Shown: in pieces, positions 32,987 through 41,887 of the stretch
Position numbering within the stretch: the stretch's first letter is position 1
How the letters are laid out: each line of letters starts with the position of its first letter
Assembly: GCA_035353055.1 (NCBI GenBank)
Contig: DAOPYW010000003.1
Coordinates: forward strand, 5,241 to 69,240
Length of the DNA: 64,000 bases
Direction: 5' to 3'
Source: JAAYDH01 sp035353055
GTDB lineage: Bacteria; Bacillota_I; Bacilli_A; RFN20; CAG-826
The notes under the pieces: model-generated
Seen by the model: only the letters and a program-made list of their open reading frames with translations
The model's database searches: none
Told to the model about the DNA's origin: nothing
Position numbers and translations under genes: made by a program

Positions 32987-35943
32987 TTTTTGACCCCCCG
33001 ATAAAACACGACAATGCTGCCACCGGTGTTGCTGGCATAGTTGCCGAGGTTGACAGTGCCGTTAAGGCTGTCATAGGTGAATTCGCCTGACTCATAGATT
33101 TTTTGGGAGATGCCAACATCGCCAAATTGCACCCATCCCCATTGGCGACCGCTGAGGAACACAAAGTATTCATCTAGTTGGAAGCCTGCGCATCCTTGAT
33201 AGGTCTGAGGAGAGGAACTGCCTTTTTCGCTTCCCGCCCAAGAAATGCCAAAGATAGGATTGCCTGCGCTGGTGACAGTATAGGGGAAAGCGGTCGCAGA
33301 ATATGCATATTTTGGAAGAGATGAGTGAAGCTTAATCGCCTCTGCAAATTTAGCGGTATACTGGCTGGTATCTTGCCCATCGACACTCACTTTTCTCGTC
33401 CAGTCAAAAGTGTTTACACTATCGGGCGAGTTATAGGAGTTGTGGGATATATTTATTCCATAGAATGTATGGTAGGTATCGCTCAATATTTCGCCTTCTA
33501 AGGATGGATCAACCACCTTGGTGCGGAAGAGCTCTTCACCACCTTGCATGAAGGCGATGCCATTGGAGAGCATCACGAAAGCGTGCGAGGCGATGCTAGC
33601 ATTGAATAAGACGGAGTTTGCTGGAGCATTCACTCCATCTCCCAGTGTCGCGAATAGCTGATCGTATAAAGTGTAGTTATCATGGCATGAGACATAGTTG
33701 ACAGTCTGCGATGGATTAGCGCCTTTCCCATAATGGATTCCCCACAGAGAGAAAGCGACTTTATCGCGCGTCTCGCTGGTGATATCAGCCGGGCCCTGCT
33801 GCATGAAGCCAAATCCTGGATTGTTATCACCGCGCATCGCATTTCTCGCGGTGTCGTTGAAGGCACCGACTGAAAGGCGAGAATTGGTGCTGAAAAGCTT
33901 AGAGTAGGCATTGGAAGTATCGGCAGCGTCACCTTCACCATGGAAGTCGCCACCATCCCCTCGCCAACCTTCGCCATATAAGACGATGTCAGGATCGATT
34001 TCATATAAGGCTGTCGCAGCCTGAATGAGGGTCTCAGTATCGATTAAACCCATCAAATCAAAGCGGAAACCTTTGATTTTGTATTCGCTGGCCCACCAAA
34101 CTAAAGACTCAACGATGAACTTTCTCATCATCGGGGCTTCGGTTCTCACTTCGTTTCCGCAGCCCGAACCATTGTAGTAATAAGTTCCTTCTGAATAGCG
34201 GAAATAGTACTTGGGCATCAATTTCGTAAAGGAAGAAGCGGGCGCGCTTGAGACGTGATTGTAGACCACATCCATAATCACTCTCGTGTGATTGGCGTTG
34301 TTGGCGTAAGCCTGCACCAATGATTTGAATTCGCGGACTCGGCTTGCTCCATTAAATGGGTTGCTGGAATAAGCGCCTTCCACACAGTTGTAATTTTTCG
34401 GATTATAGCCCCAGTTGAAAGAGTAATTGACTTCGTCGTTATCGCTGTCAAAAACCGGCAGTATCTGAATGGCTTTTACACCTAATTCTTCAATGTGATC
34501 AAAGCCAGTGGTCACGCTGGTGTCAGTCGCTAAATGAGTGCCTGATTCATAGAAAGCTTTGTAAGTTCCAGGCTCTTCGGTTCCATTCCATGATGCATGA
34601 GAAGTGAGGTCCCGAATATGGATTTCATAAATGCTCAATTCGTTGGGAGAATCGATGTCGAAATTCTCTTGTCCATCCCATCGAAGTGGGATATTTTCCC
34701 AGCCGGTTGGATTGATGCTATCAAAGTTCAAAATCATGCCGCGGTCGCCATTGACGCCGCAGGCCTTAGCGTAAGGATCCACCACCTCATTTGAGCCGAG
34801 GGAGTTGACCACGTAGTAATTGTAGTAGCGATTATTTAAATCTTTGCCGGTGATCGTCAATTCCCAGATGCCCCCTGGGCGATAGGCCATGTCATAGCCA
34901 CCCCAAGTATCATTTCCGCCTTCATATTCGCTGGGAATTCCTGATTGATAGAGCATGACAATCACTCTAGTAGCTGTCGGTGCCCAGACTTTGAAAGTCG
35001 TCGCAGCAGCGGTATAGGTGACGCCGAGATCATCGCCATCATAGTTATAGAATCTTTCGAATCTCTCAGTCTCATAAAGAGGGTCAAAAGCCACGTTTTT
35101 GTTCAGCCATTTTCCAGGATTGCTCGCAAAAGTCGCTTCGAGAACATATTGAACGTTCACGTGAATCGTATAGTTGAGAGCGATGGTAAATTGCTGGCAT
35201 TCCGCACTGTTAAATGTGGTAGGAGTGGTCGCTGGCGCAGTGCCACTCGTCAGTAGATATTCTTGGCGCCGCATCTCTTGTTGGGCGCTATTCAAACGAT
35301 AATAATTGGTCGTGAAAGCATAAAGTCGATAAGTCGATGGTGCCACTGTCGCGATTGCGCTGATGTTTTTCCAATCCGTGAAGACAGCGTAGACAACCTT
35401 ATCCATCTTGGTCTCGGCCTGAGAAGCATACATCTCTATCGAGCTGCCTTCTCCTGGGATACACCAGATTTCTGTCAAGCCCGTTTGATCAGGGGGGAAA
35501 GAGGCAAAATCGACATAGGTGTCATCGCTCTTGCCCGTCCAAGTGCCAGTGACTTTGACGATCATGTACATTCTTTTCTTGTAGAGTTGGCTCTGTGATT
35601 CGCTGGTAAAATCAAAGGCAATCTGCATGTCTTTGCCTTCGTTGGTAATTGAGTCAGGCGGGTATTCCGCTCCATTTATCCCTGTGAACCAAAAATAGAA
35701 GCTGCGCTTACTATTTTCCCCATCGTCGTTGTGATAGTGAATAGTCACTGAAGTCGGCCAGGTGATGGCAGCGGGGCGAGGAGAAACCATGCTTGGCTTT
35801 TCATAATCGATTGTTCTTGGGCTCTCGTAGATAGCATTATCATCCTCGAGATGAGATGCCACCGGAAAAACCGTGGGCAAAATAATCCCCATCCCCATCA
35901 GAGCCGAGAGGGCAAGGCTGGCAATTACTTTTCTTTTTCCCAT
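32983..35943 (-). CDS. Secreted type I pullulanase, second copy (GH13_14)
   Basis: 986 residues. The signal peptide (about 1-30) has no lipobox, and no C-terminal membrane helix is seen, so it may be released. N-terminal CBM41-like sequence (VTIHYHNDDGENSKRSFYFW) is followed by further beta domains, CBM48-like (LGVTYTAAATTFKVWAPTA) and the GH13 catalytic barrel. The signatures are NWGYNPKNYNCVEGAYS, VIMDVVYNHV, GFRFDLMGLID (near 629), VLYGEGWRG (near 657) and VSCHDNYTLYD (near 754). The catalytic core is clearly paralogous to the lipoprotein pullulanase at 26-28.8 kb. It follows malQ by 29 nt and is coupled to a small lipoprotein downstream. Confidence 0.92.
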   Translation of the reverse strand: MGKRKVIASLALSALMGMGIILPTVFPVASHLEDDNAIYESPRTIDYEKPSMVSPRPAAITWPTSVTIHYHNDDGENSKRSFYFWFTGINGAEYPPDSITNEGKDMQIAFDFTSESQSQLYKKRMYMIVKVTGTWTGKSDDTYVDFASFPPDQTGLTEIWCIPGEGSSIEMYASQAETKMDKVVYAVFTDWKNISAIATVAPSTYRLYAFTTNYYRLNSAQQEMRRQEYLLTSGTAPATTPTTFNSAECQQFTIALNYTIHVNVQYVLEATFASNPGKWLNKNVAFDPLYETERFERFYNYDGDDLGVTYTAAATTFKVWAPTATRVIVMLYQSGIPSEYEGGNDTWGGYDMAYRPGGIWELTITGKDLNNRYYNYYVVNSLGSNEVVDPYAKACGVNGDRGMILNFDSINPTGWENIPLRWDGQENFDIDSPNELSIYEIHIRDLTSHASWNGTEEPGTYKAFYESGTHLATDTSVTTGFDHIEELGVKAIQILPVFDSDNDEVNYSFNWGYNPKNYNCVEGAYSSNPFNGASRVREFKSLVQAYANNANHTRVIMDVVYNHVSSAPASSFTKLMPKYYFRYSEGTYYYNGSGCGNEVRTEAPMMRKFIVESLVWWASEYKIKGFRFDLMGLIDTETLIQAATALYEIDPDIVLYGEGWRGDGGDFHGEGDAADTSNAYSKLFSTNSRLSVGAFNDTARNAMRGDNNPGFGFMQQGPADITSETRDKVAFSLWGIHYGKGANPSQTVNYVSCHDNYTLYDQLFATLGDGVNAPANSVLFNASIASHAFVMLSNGIAFMQGGEELFRTKVVDPSLEGEILSDTYHTFYGINISHNSYNSPDSVNTFDWTRKVSVDGQDTSQYTAKFAEAIKLHSSLPKYAYSATAFPYTVTSAGNPIFGISWAGSEKGSSSPQTYQGCAGFQLDEYFVFLSGRQWGWVQFGDVGISQKIYESGEFTYDSLNGTVNLGNYASNTGGSIVVFYRGVKK

Positions 35944-35972
35944 ATGGGCATCCCCTTTTAATTATCTATTAT

Positions 35973-37385
35973 TTATTGTCCGAGTTTAATTTTTTTAATC
36001 CAGGTCATGTCCTTAAGTTTCCAAGTCCAGTTAGGAGATCCGACGGTTCCTGGCCAATTAAGGCGAGCGGAATCATCGAGGCGAAGGAAGTCTTGAAGAG
36101 GGAATATTGTCATCAAAGATGGAGCATTCCAAGTGTGATTAAACACAGCTTTGACCAGGTCTTTTTGACCGGGGAATCGCTCTTTGAGAAAGGCAATATT
36201 GCTCTGAGGTAGGGTCTTAAACCATCCTTCTAAGGTTTGGTTATCGTGAGTTCCAGGATAGACTAGTTGAGTCTTCTTGCTCTCGGCTTTTAAGTCGAAG
36301 ACGCAGAACTGCATAATAAACATTCCGGGGAGATGATAACGATCTCGCAAATCATGGACGCCTTGAAAGAGATCACCTAAATCCTCGGCGATGAGTTTGA
36401 TATCAGGATATTTCTTATATAGGGCGTCGAAAAATTCATAGCGCGGACCAATCTCCCACACTCCACGGCGGGCATTGACATCCCCCGCGGGAATGACGCA
36501 GTAGGTATCAAAAGCGCGGAAATGATCGAGGCGGAGATAGTCGCAAGTCTTGGCTAGCGCTCCCAAGCGATCGACGAGGAATTGATAGTTATCAATCTTC
36601 ATTTTCTTGAAGTCAAAGATGGGTGTTCCCCACAGCTGACCATCATCGCTGAAGCAGTCTGGCGGGACGCCGCTGACCATGGTCGGATTATATTTTTCAT
36701 CCATCAAGAATTGATCTTTGTGGAGATAGCAATCAGTGCTGTCGATGCCAACATAGAATGGGCAATCAGCGATGACGATAATGCCTTTTTTCTTGGCGTA
36801 TCGCCATAATTTAAACCATTGTTTGTAGGCGATAAACTGCAAAAAGATATAGAACTCGGCCAGTTCCTTTTTATCTTCGGGATAGGCCGTGTGATGGTCG
36901 AAATAATGGATCTGCTCTTCCTTCCACTCATTCCAAGGTCTCTGGTCATTCTCGTTATGAAAAATGATGTAAGTGGCATAAGTAGTCAGCCACGTATTAT
37001 TCTTCTTGAAAGTCTGATATCCTCTCATCTTGGTCTTGAGGAATTTTTGATAGGCTTTCCAGAGATATTTATCCTTCCATTTATCGACGTCGTAATAATC
37101 GATGTATTGCGCTTTTGATTTGTGAGAAGGGGTCTTTCTTAAAAGCCCTTGCTTGGTTAACAAATCCAAAGAAATGTAACGGGTTTCAATCGCCTCGCTG
37201 CAGGTGGACATATAGGGGGAATAGCCAGGCCCGATGGGATTGAGGGGCAAAACTTGCCAGTAGCGGTAATGATGCTTGGCTAGCCAATCAATAAATTGAT
37301 AAGCTGGGCGACCAAAATCGCCGATGCCATGACGGCCGGGCAAAGAGCTGACCGGTAAGAGTACACCGACGTTGTCTTTCACCAT
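35973..37385 (-). CDS. malQ: 4-alpha-glucanotransferase (amylomaltase)
   Basis: GH77 enzyme that disproportionates maltodextrins in the cytoplasm. There is no signal peptide; it begins VGVLLPVSSLPGRHGIGDFG. Catalytic regions: DYLRLDHFRAFDTY (nucleophile Asp near 286), LIAEDLGDL (acid Glu near 333) and YPGTHDNQTLEGW (near 380). The length of 470 is slightly shorter than the usual about 500. First gene of malQ-pullulanase-small lipoprotein. An extended -10 lies about 25 nt upstream. With GlgP it completes conversion of imported dextrins to glucose-1-phosphate and glucose. Confidence 0.95.
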   Translation of the reverse strand: MVKDNVGVLLPVSSLPGRHGIGDFGRPAYQFIDWLAKHHYRYWQVLPLNPIGPGYSPYMSTCSEAIETRYISLDLLTKQGLLRKTPSHKSKAQYIDYYDVDKWKDKYLWKAYQKFLKTKMRGYQTFKKNNTWLTTYATYIIFHNENDQRPWNEWKEEQIHYFDHHTAYPEDKKELAEFYIFLQFIAYKQWFKLWRYAKKKGIIVIADCPFYVGIDSTDCYLHKDQFLMDEKYNPTMVSGVPPDCFSDDGQLWGTPIFDFKKMKIDNYQFLVDRLGALAKTCDYLRLDHFRAFDTYCVIPAGDVNARRGVWEIGPRYEFFDALYKKYPDIKLIAEDLGDLFQGVHDLRDRYHLPGMFIMQFCVFDLKAESKKTQLVYPGTHDNQTLEGWFKTLPQSNIAFLKERFPGQKDLVKAVFNHTWNAPSLMTIFPLQDFLRLDDSARLNWPGTVGSPNWTWKLKDMTWIKKIKLGQ

Positions 37386-37407
37386 AAGAAATTCTTCTTT
37401 CTCTATG

Positions 37408-37416
37408 AATATAACA
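37408..37416 (-). promoter_or_regulatory. malQ operon promoter (extended -10)
   Basis: On the minus strand TGT is followed by TATATT (37413-37408), about 23 nt before the malQ ATG. No clear -35 is seen. Confidence 0.4.
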
Positions 37417-37452
37417 TAGTTATTTTACAAGATAAATCATAAATATATCGCT

Positions 37453-38241
37453 TTAAATCAGATGGTATTTTTCAAGAGCCAGATAGACTCCATGCTCGCC
37501 GATATCGCTGGTGCAGAAAGTCGCTGATTCCTTCACTTGCGGCTTGCCGTTGCCCATCGCGACCGAAATGCCGGTGCTCTCGAACATCGGAATATCGCCA
37601 TGGTCATCGCCAAAGGACATCGACTCTTCAGGCCGAATATGGAGATAATCGAGGACCTTCTTAATTGCTAATCCTTTATTGTTCTGATGATAGCAGATGT
37701 CGACTCCGTAGTCATCGAAGCGAAAATAGCGCATTTGAGAGGGATATTCTTTGATGAGCTTTTCATCGTATTTTTCCGGGGCAAAGAGAAGGATGGAAGT
37801 GACGTCTTCGTCTTGATAGCGAAGGACGGGGGGAATCGTCTCAGCATATGCCGAGAAATATTTGTTGACCCAGATGTTAGTTTTATTAGTAAAATAACGC
37901 TTCTTATCTGTCGCGAGTTCTAAGACTAAGTGATGGCGGTTGGATATCTTTTCAATCTCTCGGACTAGCTCAGGGGGAATCACATTAGCAAAAAACAGCT
38001 TATCTTTGATAAAAGCCACCCCACCATTCGTGCAGATGATTCCGTCAGGAGAGATTAAGGAAAAGATTCCCGTGTGAACGATTGAGTCGTAGGGACGAGC
38101 GGTGCATAGGTAAATTAAAAGCCCATTTTTCTGAGCTTTTTTGAGCCCGTCAATGCTCTGATAATCCCAATCATGAAGATGGTGATCGAGGATGGTCCAG
38201 TCGATATCGACGAATAATATTTTAATCGATGATAGAATCAT
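37453..38241 (-). CDS. HAD-superfamily Cof-type sugar phosphatase
   Basis: 262 residues of the Cof/YidA class of haloacid dehalogenase phosphatases. The nucleophile motif ILFVDIDWTIL (DxD, residues 11-13) has Trp in place of the common Gly after the second Asp. The motif II region reads LCTARPYDS, the motif III lysine lies near 190 (NNKGLAIKKVLDY), and motif IV is MSFGDDHGDIPMFE. Substrates of this class are mostly sugar phosphates or FMN-like compounds. TAAAAT with an extended TG ends exactly 7 nt before the ATG and no Shine-Dalgarno is present, so the mRNA is probably leaderless. It lies upstream of malQ in the same direction. Confidence 0.9.
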   Translation of the reverse strand: MILSSIKILFVDIDWTILDHHLHDWDYQSIDGLKKAQKNGLLIYLCTARPYDSIVHTGIFSLISPDGIICTNGGVAFIKDKLFFANVIPPELVREIEKISNRHHLVLELATDKKRYFTNKTNIWVNKYFSAYAETIPPVLRYQDEDVTSILLFAPEKYDEKLIKEYPSQMRYFRFDDYGVDICYHQNNKGLAIKKVLDYLHIRPEESMSFGDDHGDIPMFESTGISVAMGNGKPQVKESATFCTSDIGEHGVYLALEKYHLI

Positions 38242-38247
38242 GTTTTT

Positions 38248-38256
38248 ATTTTAGCA
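38248..38256 (-). promoter_or_regulatory. Extended -10 set for a leaderless start (HAD gene)
   Basis: On the minus strand TGC is followed by TAAAAT (38253-38248); its last base is 7 nt before the A of the ATG. Confidence 0.65.
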
Positions 38257-38342
38257 TAACCATGGCAAAAATTAATATTCGAAGAATAAAATTTCCTAAT
38301 TTGCGATAATACATTACAATACTATTAGGACATTTATTAAAT

Positions 38343-39842
38343 ATGAAAAAGAGTTTGAGTTTCATTTTTCTCGCAATTGGCTCGTTATTGTTCGCTGGTT
38401 GCGATTCGGTCATTCCTGATGATGGAGATAAAACCATCCCCGAATTAGTGAGCAGCGAAGAGTACCTTCATTTCTGGAATCCCTCCACCACTCTTTCTTT
38501 TGACATTAAAATGTCAGCCAATGCCGCGTTTTTTTTAGACGATCGTCAGACTTATAGAGATGACTCCACTTATTTTGATTACTATGTTCCATGCAACGTG
38601 ACCTATTCGATTGACGGAGTGGAAGAAACGATGGAAGAAGTCGGAATTAGAGTGAAGGGGAACTGGTCTCGCAACACTTTCCTATTGCAAGGTCAATTTG
38701 ATCCTTCTTCATTGGCTCACTTTAAATTATCATTTGGCGAAACTTTTGATGGCGAAGAATACGACACAATCGAGAGTTTGCAGGAATTTAAAAAGACCTG
38801 GCCAAGCAAAGAAGATCGAGCAGATAGAAAAGACCGCACCTTGTTTGATATGGAAAAAATCGATATCAAGTGGAACCGGAACTTGGATGAGACTAAATCG
38901 AAGCAGAGCTATATGCTCAAGACTTTCCGTGACAAAGGAGTCATCGCCGGGCATGCCACACTAACTGATATGACACTGTCTGTCATTGGTGGTCAGCCAA
39001 TTAACGCCACCTATGAAATTCTCGAGGTCGTCGACAGCGTCCTCATCAAGCGATATTTCAATAAAGAGCATGCGGATGGTGATTTATACAAGTGCACCTA
39101 TCAAAACGCCCCCGCGAATTTCTCTTCTTCATACACGGTGGGAAATCAAATTGGCATTGAAGACAACAAAAATCGATACCATCCAGCTTATGACTTAAAA
39201 ACCAATAAAACGAAGAGTGCTGATCATCTTAATCTATTGAATTTAATCGCAGCAATAAACAACAAAACCAGCACCGCCGAAACATATAAAACCAACATTG
39301 AGAAATTCCTCGATATGGATTCTTTCTTGATGTACGAAGCAATCGCTTTCATATTTGGCAATTTCGATGACTTTAGAAATAACGCGAACAATTATTATCT
39401 CTACATCTCATCGGCTGATAACATCGGATACATCATTCCTTACGATTTTGATCGCGGCTTAGGAACTGGTGATATGGGCATTCAAAATTACATGACTAGT
39501 TTCTCCGCTGAAAGCTCAAAAATGCAATGCGGTGGCTCCTGGCAAACCTGCAGCCTTTTCTGGCGAACCATCTGCCAATCTACCGATAGCAGTTCAGGCC
39601 ATAAAAGTGTCGCCCGCGTCGAAGCATATCGAGCGACCTATCAAGCTAATATTGAGGATTTATTAAACAAGAAGACCATTTCTGAGACTTCATTCACCAC
39701 GTATGTCAATAGTTACTCTCAAGAATATCGAGGCAATCCCGGAGGAACGGGATACGATAACATTTCCTTTAAAGATTATCTTGCTTTGAAAATAGCGGCG
39801 ATCAAAAATTACGATCCAACATATAACATTACCGTTTCTTAA
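38343..39842 (+). CDS. Lipoprotein with CotH kinase domain
   Basis: 499 residues. Lipobox FAGCD (Cys21) predicts an extracellular anchored protein. The CotH domain fills most of the chain: GIRVKGNWSRN near 100 (the R-G/K-x-N-S-type motif), DKGVIAGHATLTDM, then IPYDFDRGLGTGD near 372-384 with the conserved D-x-D of the kinase active site. CotH proteins phosphorylate spore-coat proteins in Bacillus, and related ones occur beside cellulosome and surface polysaccharide systems. Here there is no sporulation context; surface-protein phosphorylation is a guess. It is a single plus-strand gene among minus-strand starch genes, divergent from the HAD gene, with a weak AGGA site. Confidence 0.82.
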   Translation: MKKSLSFIFLAIGSLLFAGCDSVIPDDGDKTIPELVSSEEYLHFWNPSTTLSFDIKMSANAAFFLDDRQTYRDDSTYFDYYVPCNVTYSIDGVEETMEEVGIRVKGNWSRNTFLLQGQFDPSSLAHFKLSFGETFDGEEYDTIESLQEFKKTWPSKEDRADRKDRTLFDMEKIDIKWNRNLDETKSKQSYMLKTFRDKGVIAGHATLTDMTLSVIGGQPINATYEILEVVDSVLIKRYFNKEHADGDLYKCTYQNAPANFSSSYTVGNQIGIEDNKNRYHPAYDLKTNKTKSADHLNLLNLIAAINNKTSTAETYKTNIEKFLDMDSFLMYEAIAFIFGNFDDFRNNANNYYLYISSADNIGYIIPYDFDRGLGTGDMGIQNYMTSFSAESSKMQCGGSWQTCSLFWRTICQSTDSSSGHKSVARVEAYRATYQANIEDLLNKKTISETSFTTYVNSYSQEYRGNPGGTGYDNISFKDYLALKIAAIKNYDPTYNITVS

Positions 39843-39862
39843 TTATTTTATGCGAATAAAGC

Positions 39863-39895
39863 AAAGGCAGAGCATTTTACCTCTCTGCCTTTTTC
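39863..39895 (+). terminator. Terminator of the CotH-kinase gene
   Basis: A 10-bp perfect stem AAAGGCAGAG/CTCTGCCTTT with a 10-nt loop, followed by T residues, 20 nt after the stop codon. Confidence 0.88.
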
Positions 39896-39933
39896 TTAAT
39901 TGCTGATGAATAGAAAATCCGAAAGAGCATTTG

Positions 39934-40362
39934 CTAATTTTTAGTTCGCTCTTCTGCTGATTTGGTTTCTTTCATTATGTAGAACGACAAGACAGTAATT
40001 CCTATCGTAATAGCGAGGGGAACTAAAGTCAAATATGTCAAATAAGGAATAGAAAGAAGTATCCAAAGACAGCAGGAAATTATGTTGGTTATAAACACAG
40101 TTTTTCTCATTGATACTAGTTTAAATGACAGCATGTTAATGATGCATATTGCAATGACTGCCGAAAGAGGAATCAGCATTGAAAGGCCTAATAATAATCC
40201 GCTTATGTTGTCTCCTTGAATCCAGACTAAGGACTTTGAAAAAAGAGAGTAGTATTTGATGGCTACGTCTTCTTCAGGATTATGATAGCCTTCAAAAAAC
40301 GGAATGAAAATTAAGGCAATAGGCAGCAGATTCAAAATAAGCGATGCAATTTTCTTTTTCAT
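39934..40362 (-). CDS. Hypothetical four-helix membrane protein
   Basis: 142 residues from ATG 40362, which has a GGAGG site 8 nt upstream; the longer frame to 40455 is unsupported. Four hydrophobic segments are seen (about 5-22, 45-70, 80-103 and 108-130), with a polar loop FFEGYHNPEEDVAIKYYS after helix 1 and a basic/acidic tail KETKSAEERTKN. No family is recognised. It stands alone between the CotH and CBM genes and its terminator is not obvious. Confidence 0.65.
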   Translation of the reverse strand: MKKKIASLILNLLPIALIFIPFFEGYHNPEEDVAIKYYSLFSKSLVWIQGDNISGLLLGLSMLIPLSAVIAICIINMLSFKLVSMRKTVFITNIISCCLWILLSIPYLTYLTLVPLAITIGITVLSFYIMKETKSAEERTKN

Positions 40363-40547
40363 AAAATAAGCCTCCAAAAGTAAACGTGATACAGTATGAA
40401 TTCCAAAATGATACGCAATCATTATGAATTGAAGGTGGCTATTATTCAATGGCATGCAAATGTTTGATCTGTTTCCAATTTAAAAAATTGCTGCAGTTAG
40501 AATCTCCCTTCTGCCTGTTAAAATATTGTCTATAAATTAATCAAAAC

Positions 40548-40580
40548 TAAAAGTGGCTCGAAGCCCCGAACCACTTTTTA
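40548..40580. terminator. Terminator after the first CBM26 surface protein gene
   Basis: Stem AAAAGTGG/CCACTTTT with an imperfect inner part (CTCG/CCGA region), A/T runs on both sides; usable on either strand, and placed 16 nt after a minus-strand stop codon. Confidence 0.6.
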
Positions 40581-40595
40581 TTTTTATTATTCTGA

Positions 40596-41747
40596 TTAGA
40601 TGCGCTTTTTCTTTAAAAGATAGTATCCGCCAAGAACGAGCAAGGTGGTGATGCTGATGACGATAGCGATTGTCAAACCGACAGATTGTTCGTTGTCTGA
40701 GATAGTTATGTGCTTCGCGGCTAAAGGTGTGTCGCCAATTGAAGAAAGCTGCTGCATCATCGAGGACACAGAAATGTTAGTATCTGCCACGGTTGACTCT
40801 TGATCTTCATAAGTGAAGATAGTAGCGCTATTTACATGTCCTTTAATCGTGCTGGAAAATGCGTTATAAGTTGTGCAAAGAGTAGCGGCGGTGCCAGAGG
40901 ATATTCCGCAGAGGCTGTCCTCTTTGATTTCGCCCGAAGCAACGACTGCTTTGCGAGCGACGTTTAAGTTATAGACAAAGTTCGCGGCCGTTCCTCTTTC
41001 GCTATCGCCCGTGGTGAGATAATCGGTTTTGTAATATCCATCAGTCACCAGCGATAAGTTCGCAGTTTGGCTCCCGGCATTATTGTGGAAAATGATAGTA
41101 GTTCCTAAAGCTTTAGTGAAAGACAAGCGATACAAGCCTGATTCACCATCAAAGGTAATATCACTGTCGGCGTCGGTAATCTGAGTTCCCGGCCAAGCTC
41201 CTAAACTATATATACCAGAATATGAAGGATGATAGATATAAGCGTAAACATTGGACCAACTATTCTTGTTACCAAAATAGATAGTGCCAGTATTTTCGTA
41301 GACAAGGGAAGAAGCGCAGTTTGACCAGCTATCATTTTTAAAATAGTTATAGCTTCCCGCTGTAAATGAATTCGCATCGTAATAGCTCCAGCGATTCCAT
41401 TCACTAGTATGGGCAGCATCGCCCCAACGAATGATGATGACGTGAGTAGAGGCGGTATCCCAAGTTGCTGAGATGACAGTATTTCCCGAAGCAGCCGAGT
41501 TTCCATTCAAAGGAGTGCCCGGCCAACTCGAGCCATTTGATCCGCCCCAATAGTGAATGGTGTAATAGGCGCTGGCAGAGCCCCATATTCCAGAATCCAA
41601 TTCAAGATAGACAGTGTCGCTAATTGAAGAAGAAGCTTGGACAGGTTCGGCTTGCCTTGAACTTACGATTTGAGTTCCAACGCCAACCAAAGAGCCAACT
41701 CCTAATATTGAAACAATTAGTCCAGCAACAAGTTTTCTTGTATTCAT
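40596..41747 (-). CDS. Membrane-anchored starch-binding protein, CBM26-like, copy 1
   Basis: 383 residues from the ATG at 41747 (AGGAGG site). A signal peptide (about 1-35) is followed by two tandem CBM26-like modules. Module 1: TVYLELDSGIWGSASAYYTI..WGG (about 45-145). Module 2: TIYFGNKNSWSNVYAYIYHP (about 155-245), both with the W/Y pattern of starch binding. An alpha-helical region follows (about 255-335, CGISSGTAATL), then one membrane helix and a basic tail (GGYYLLKKKRI). No LPXTG motif exists, so the protein is held by the helix. No catalytic domain. Closely paralogous to the gene at 45.5 kb in the opposite orientation. It is probably a starch receptor. Confidence 0.82.
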   Translation of the reverse strand: MNTRKLVAGLIVSILGVGSLVGVGTQIVSSRQAEPVQASSSISDTVYLELDSGIWGSASAYYTIHYWGGSNGSSWPGTPLNGNSAASGNTVISATWDTASTHVIIIRWGDAAHTSEWNRWSYYDANSFTAGSYNYFKNDSWSNCASSLVYENTGTIYFGNKNSWSNVYAYIYHPSYSGIYSLGAWPGTQITDADSDITFDGESGLYRLSFTKALGTTIIFHNNAGSQTANLSLVTDGYYKTDYLTTGDSERGTAANFVYNLNVARKAVVASGEIKEDSLCGISSGTAATLCTTYNAFSSTIKGHVNSATIFTYEDQESTVADTNISVSSMMQQLSSIGDTPLAAKHITISDNEQSVGLTIAIVISITTLLVLGGYYLLKKKRI

Positions 41748-41887
41748 GAAAGTCCTCCTGTTCTCAATAATCAAAAAGATTTTTTTTAAGATAACCGATT
41801 GTCAATAGCAAATAAAGAAAATTTTTTTAATTGCCTATTTTTGAATGTTTTTTTGTTTTTTAATTATTAACCTTTTAATATATTTAG

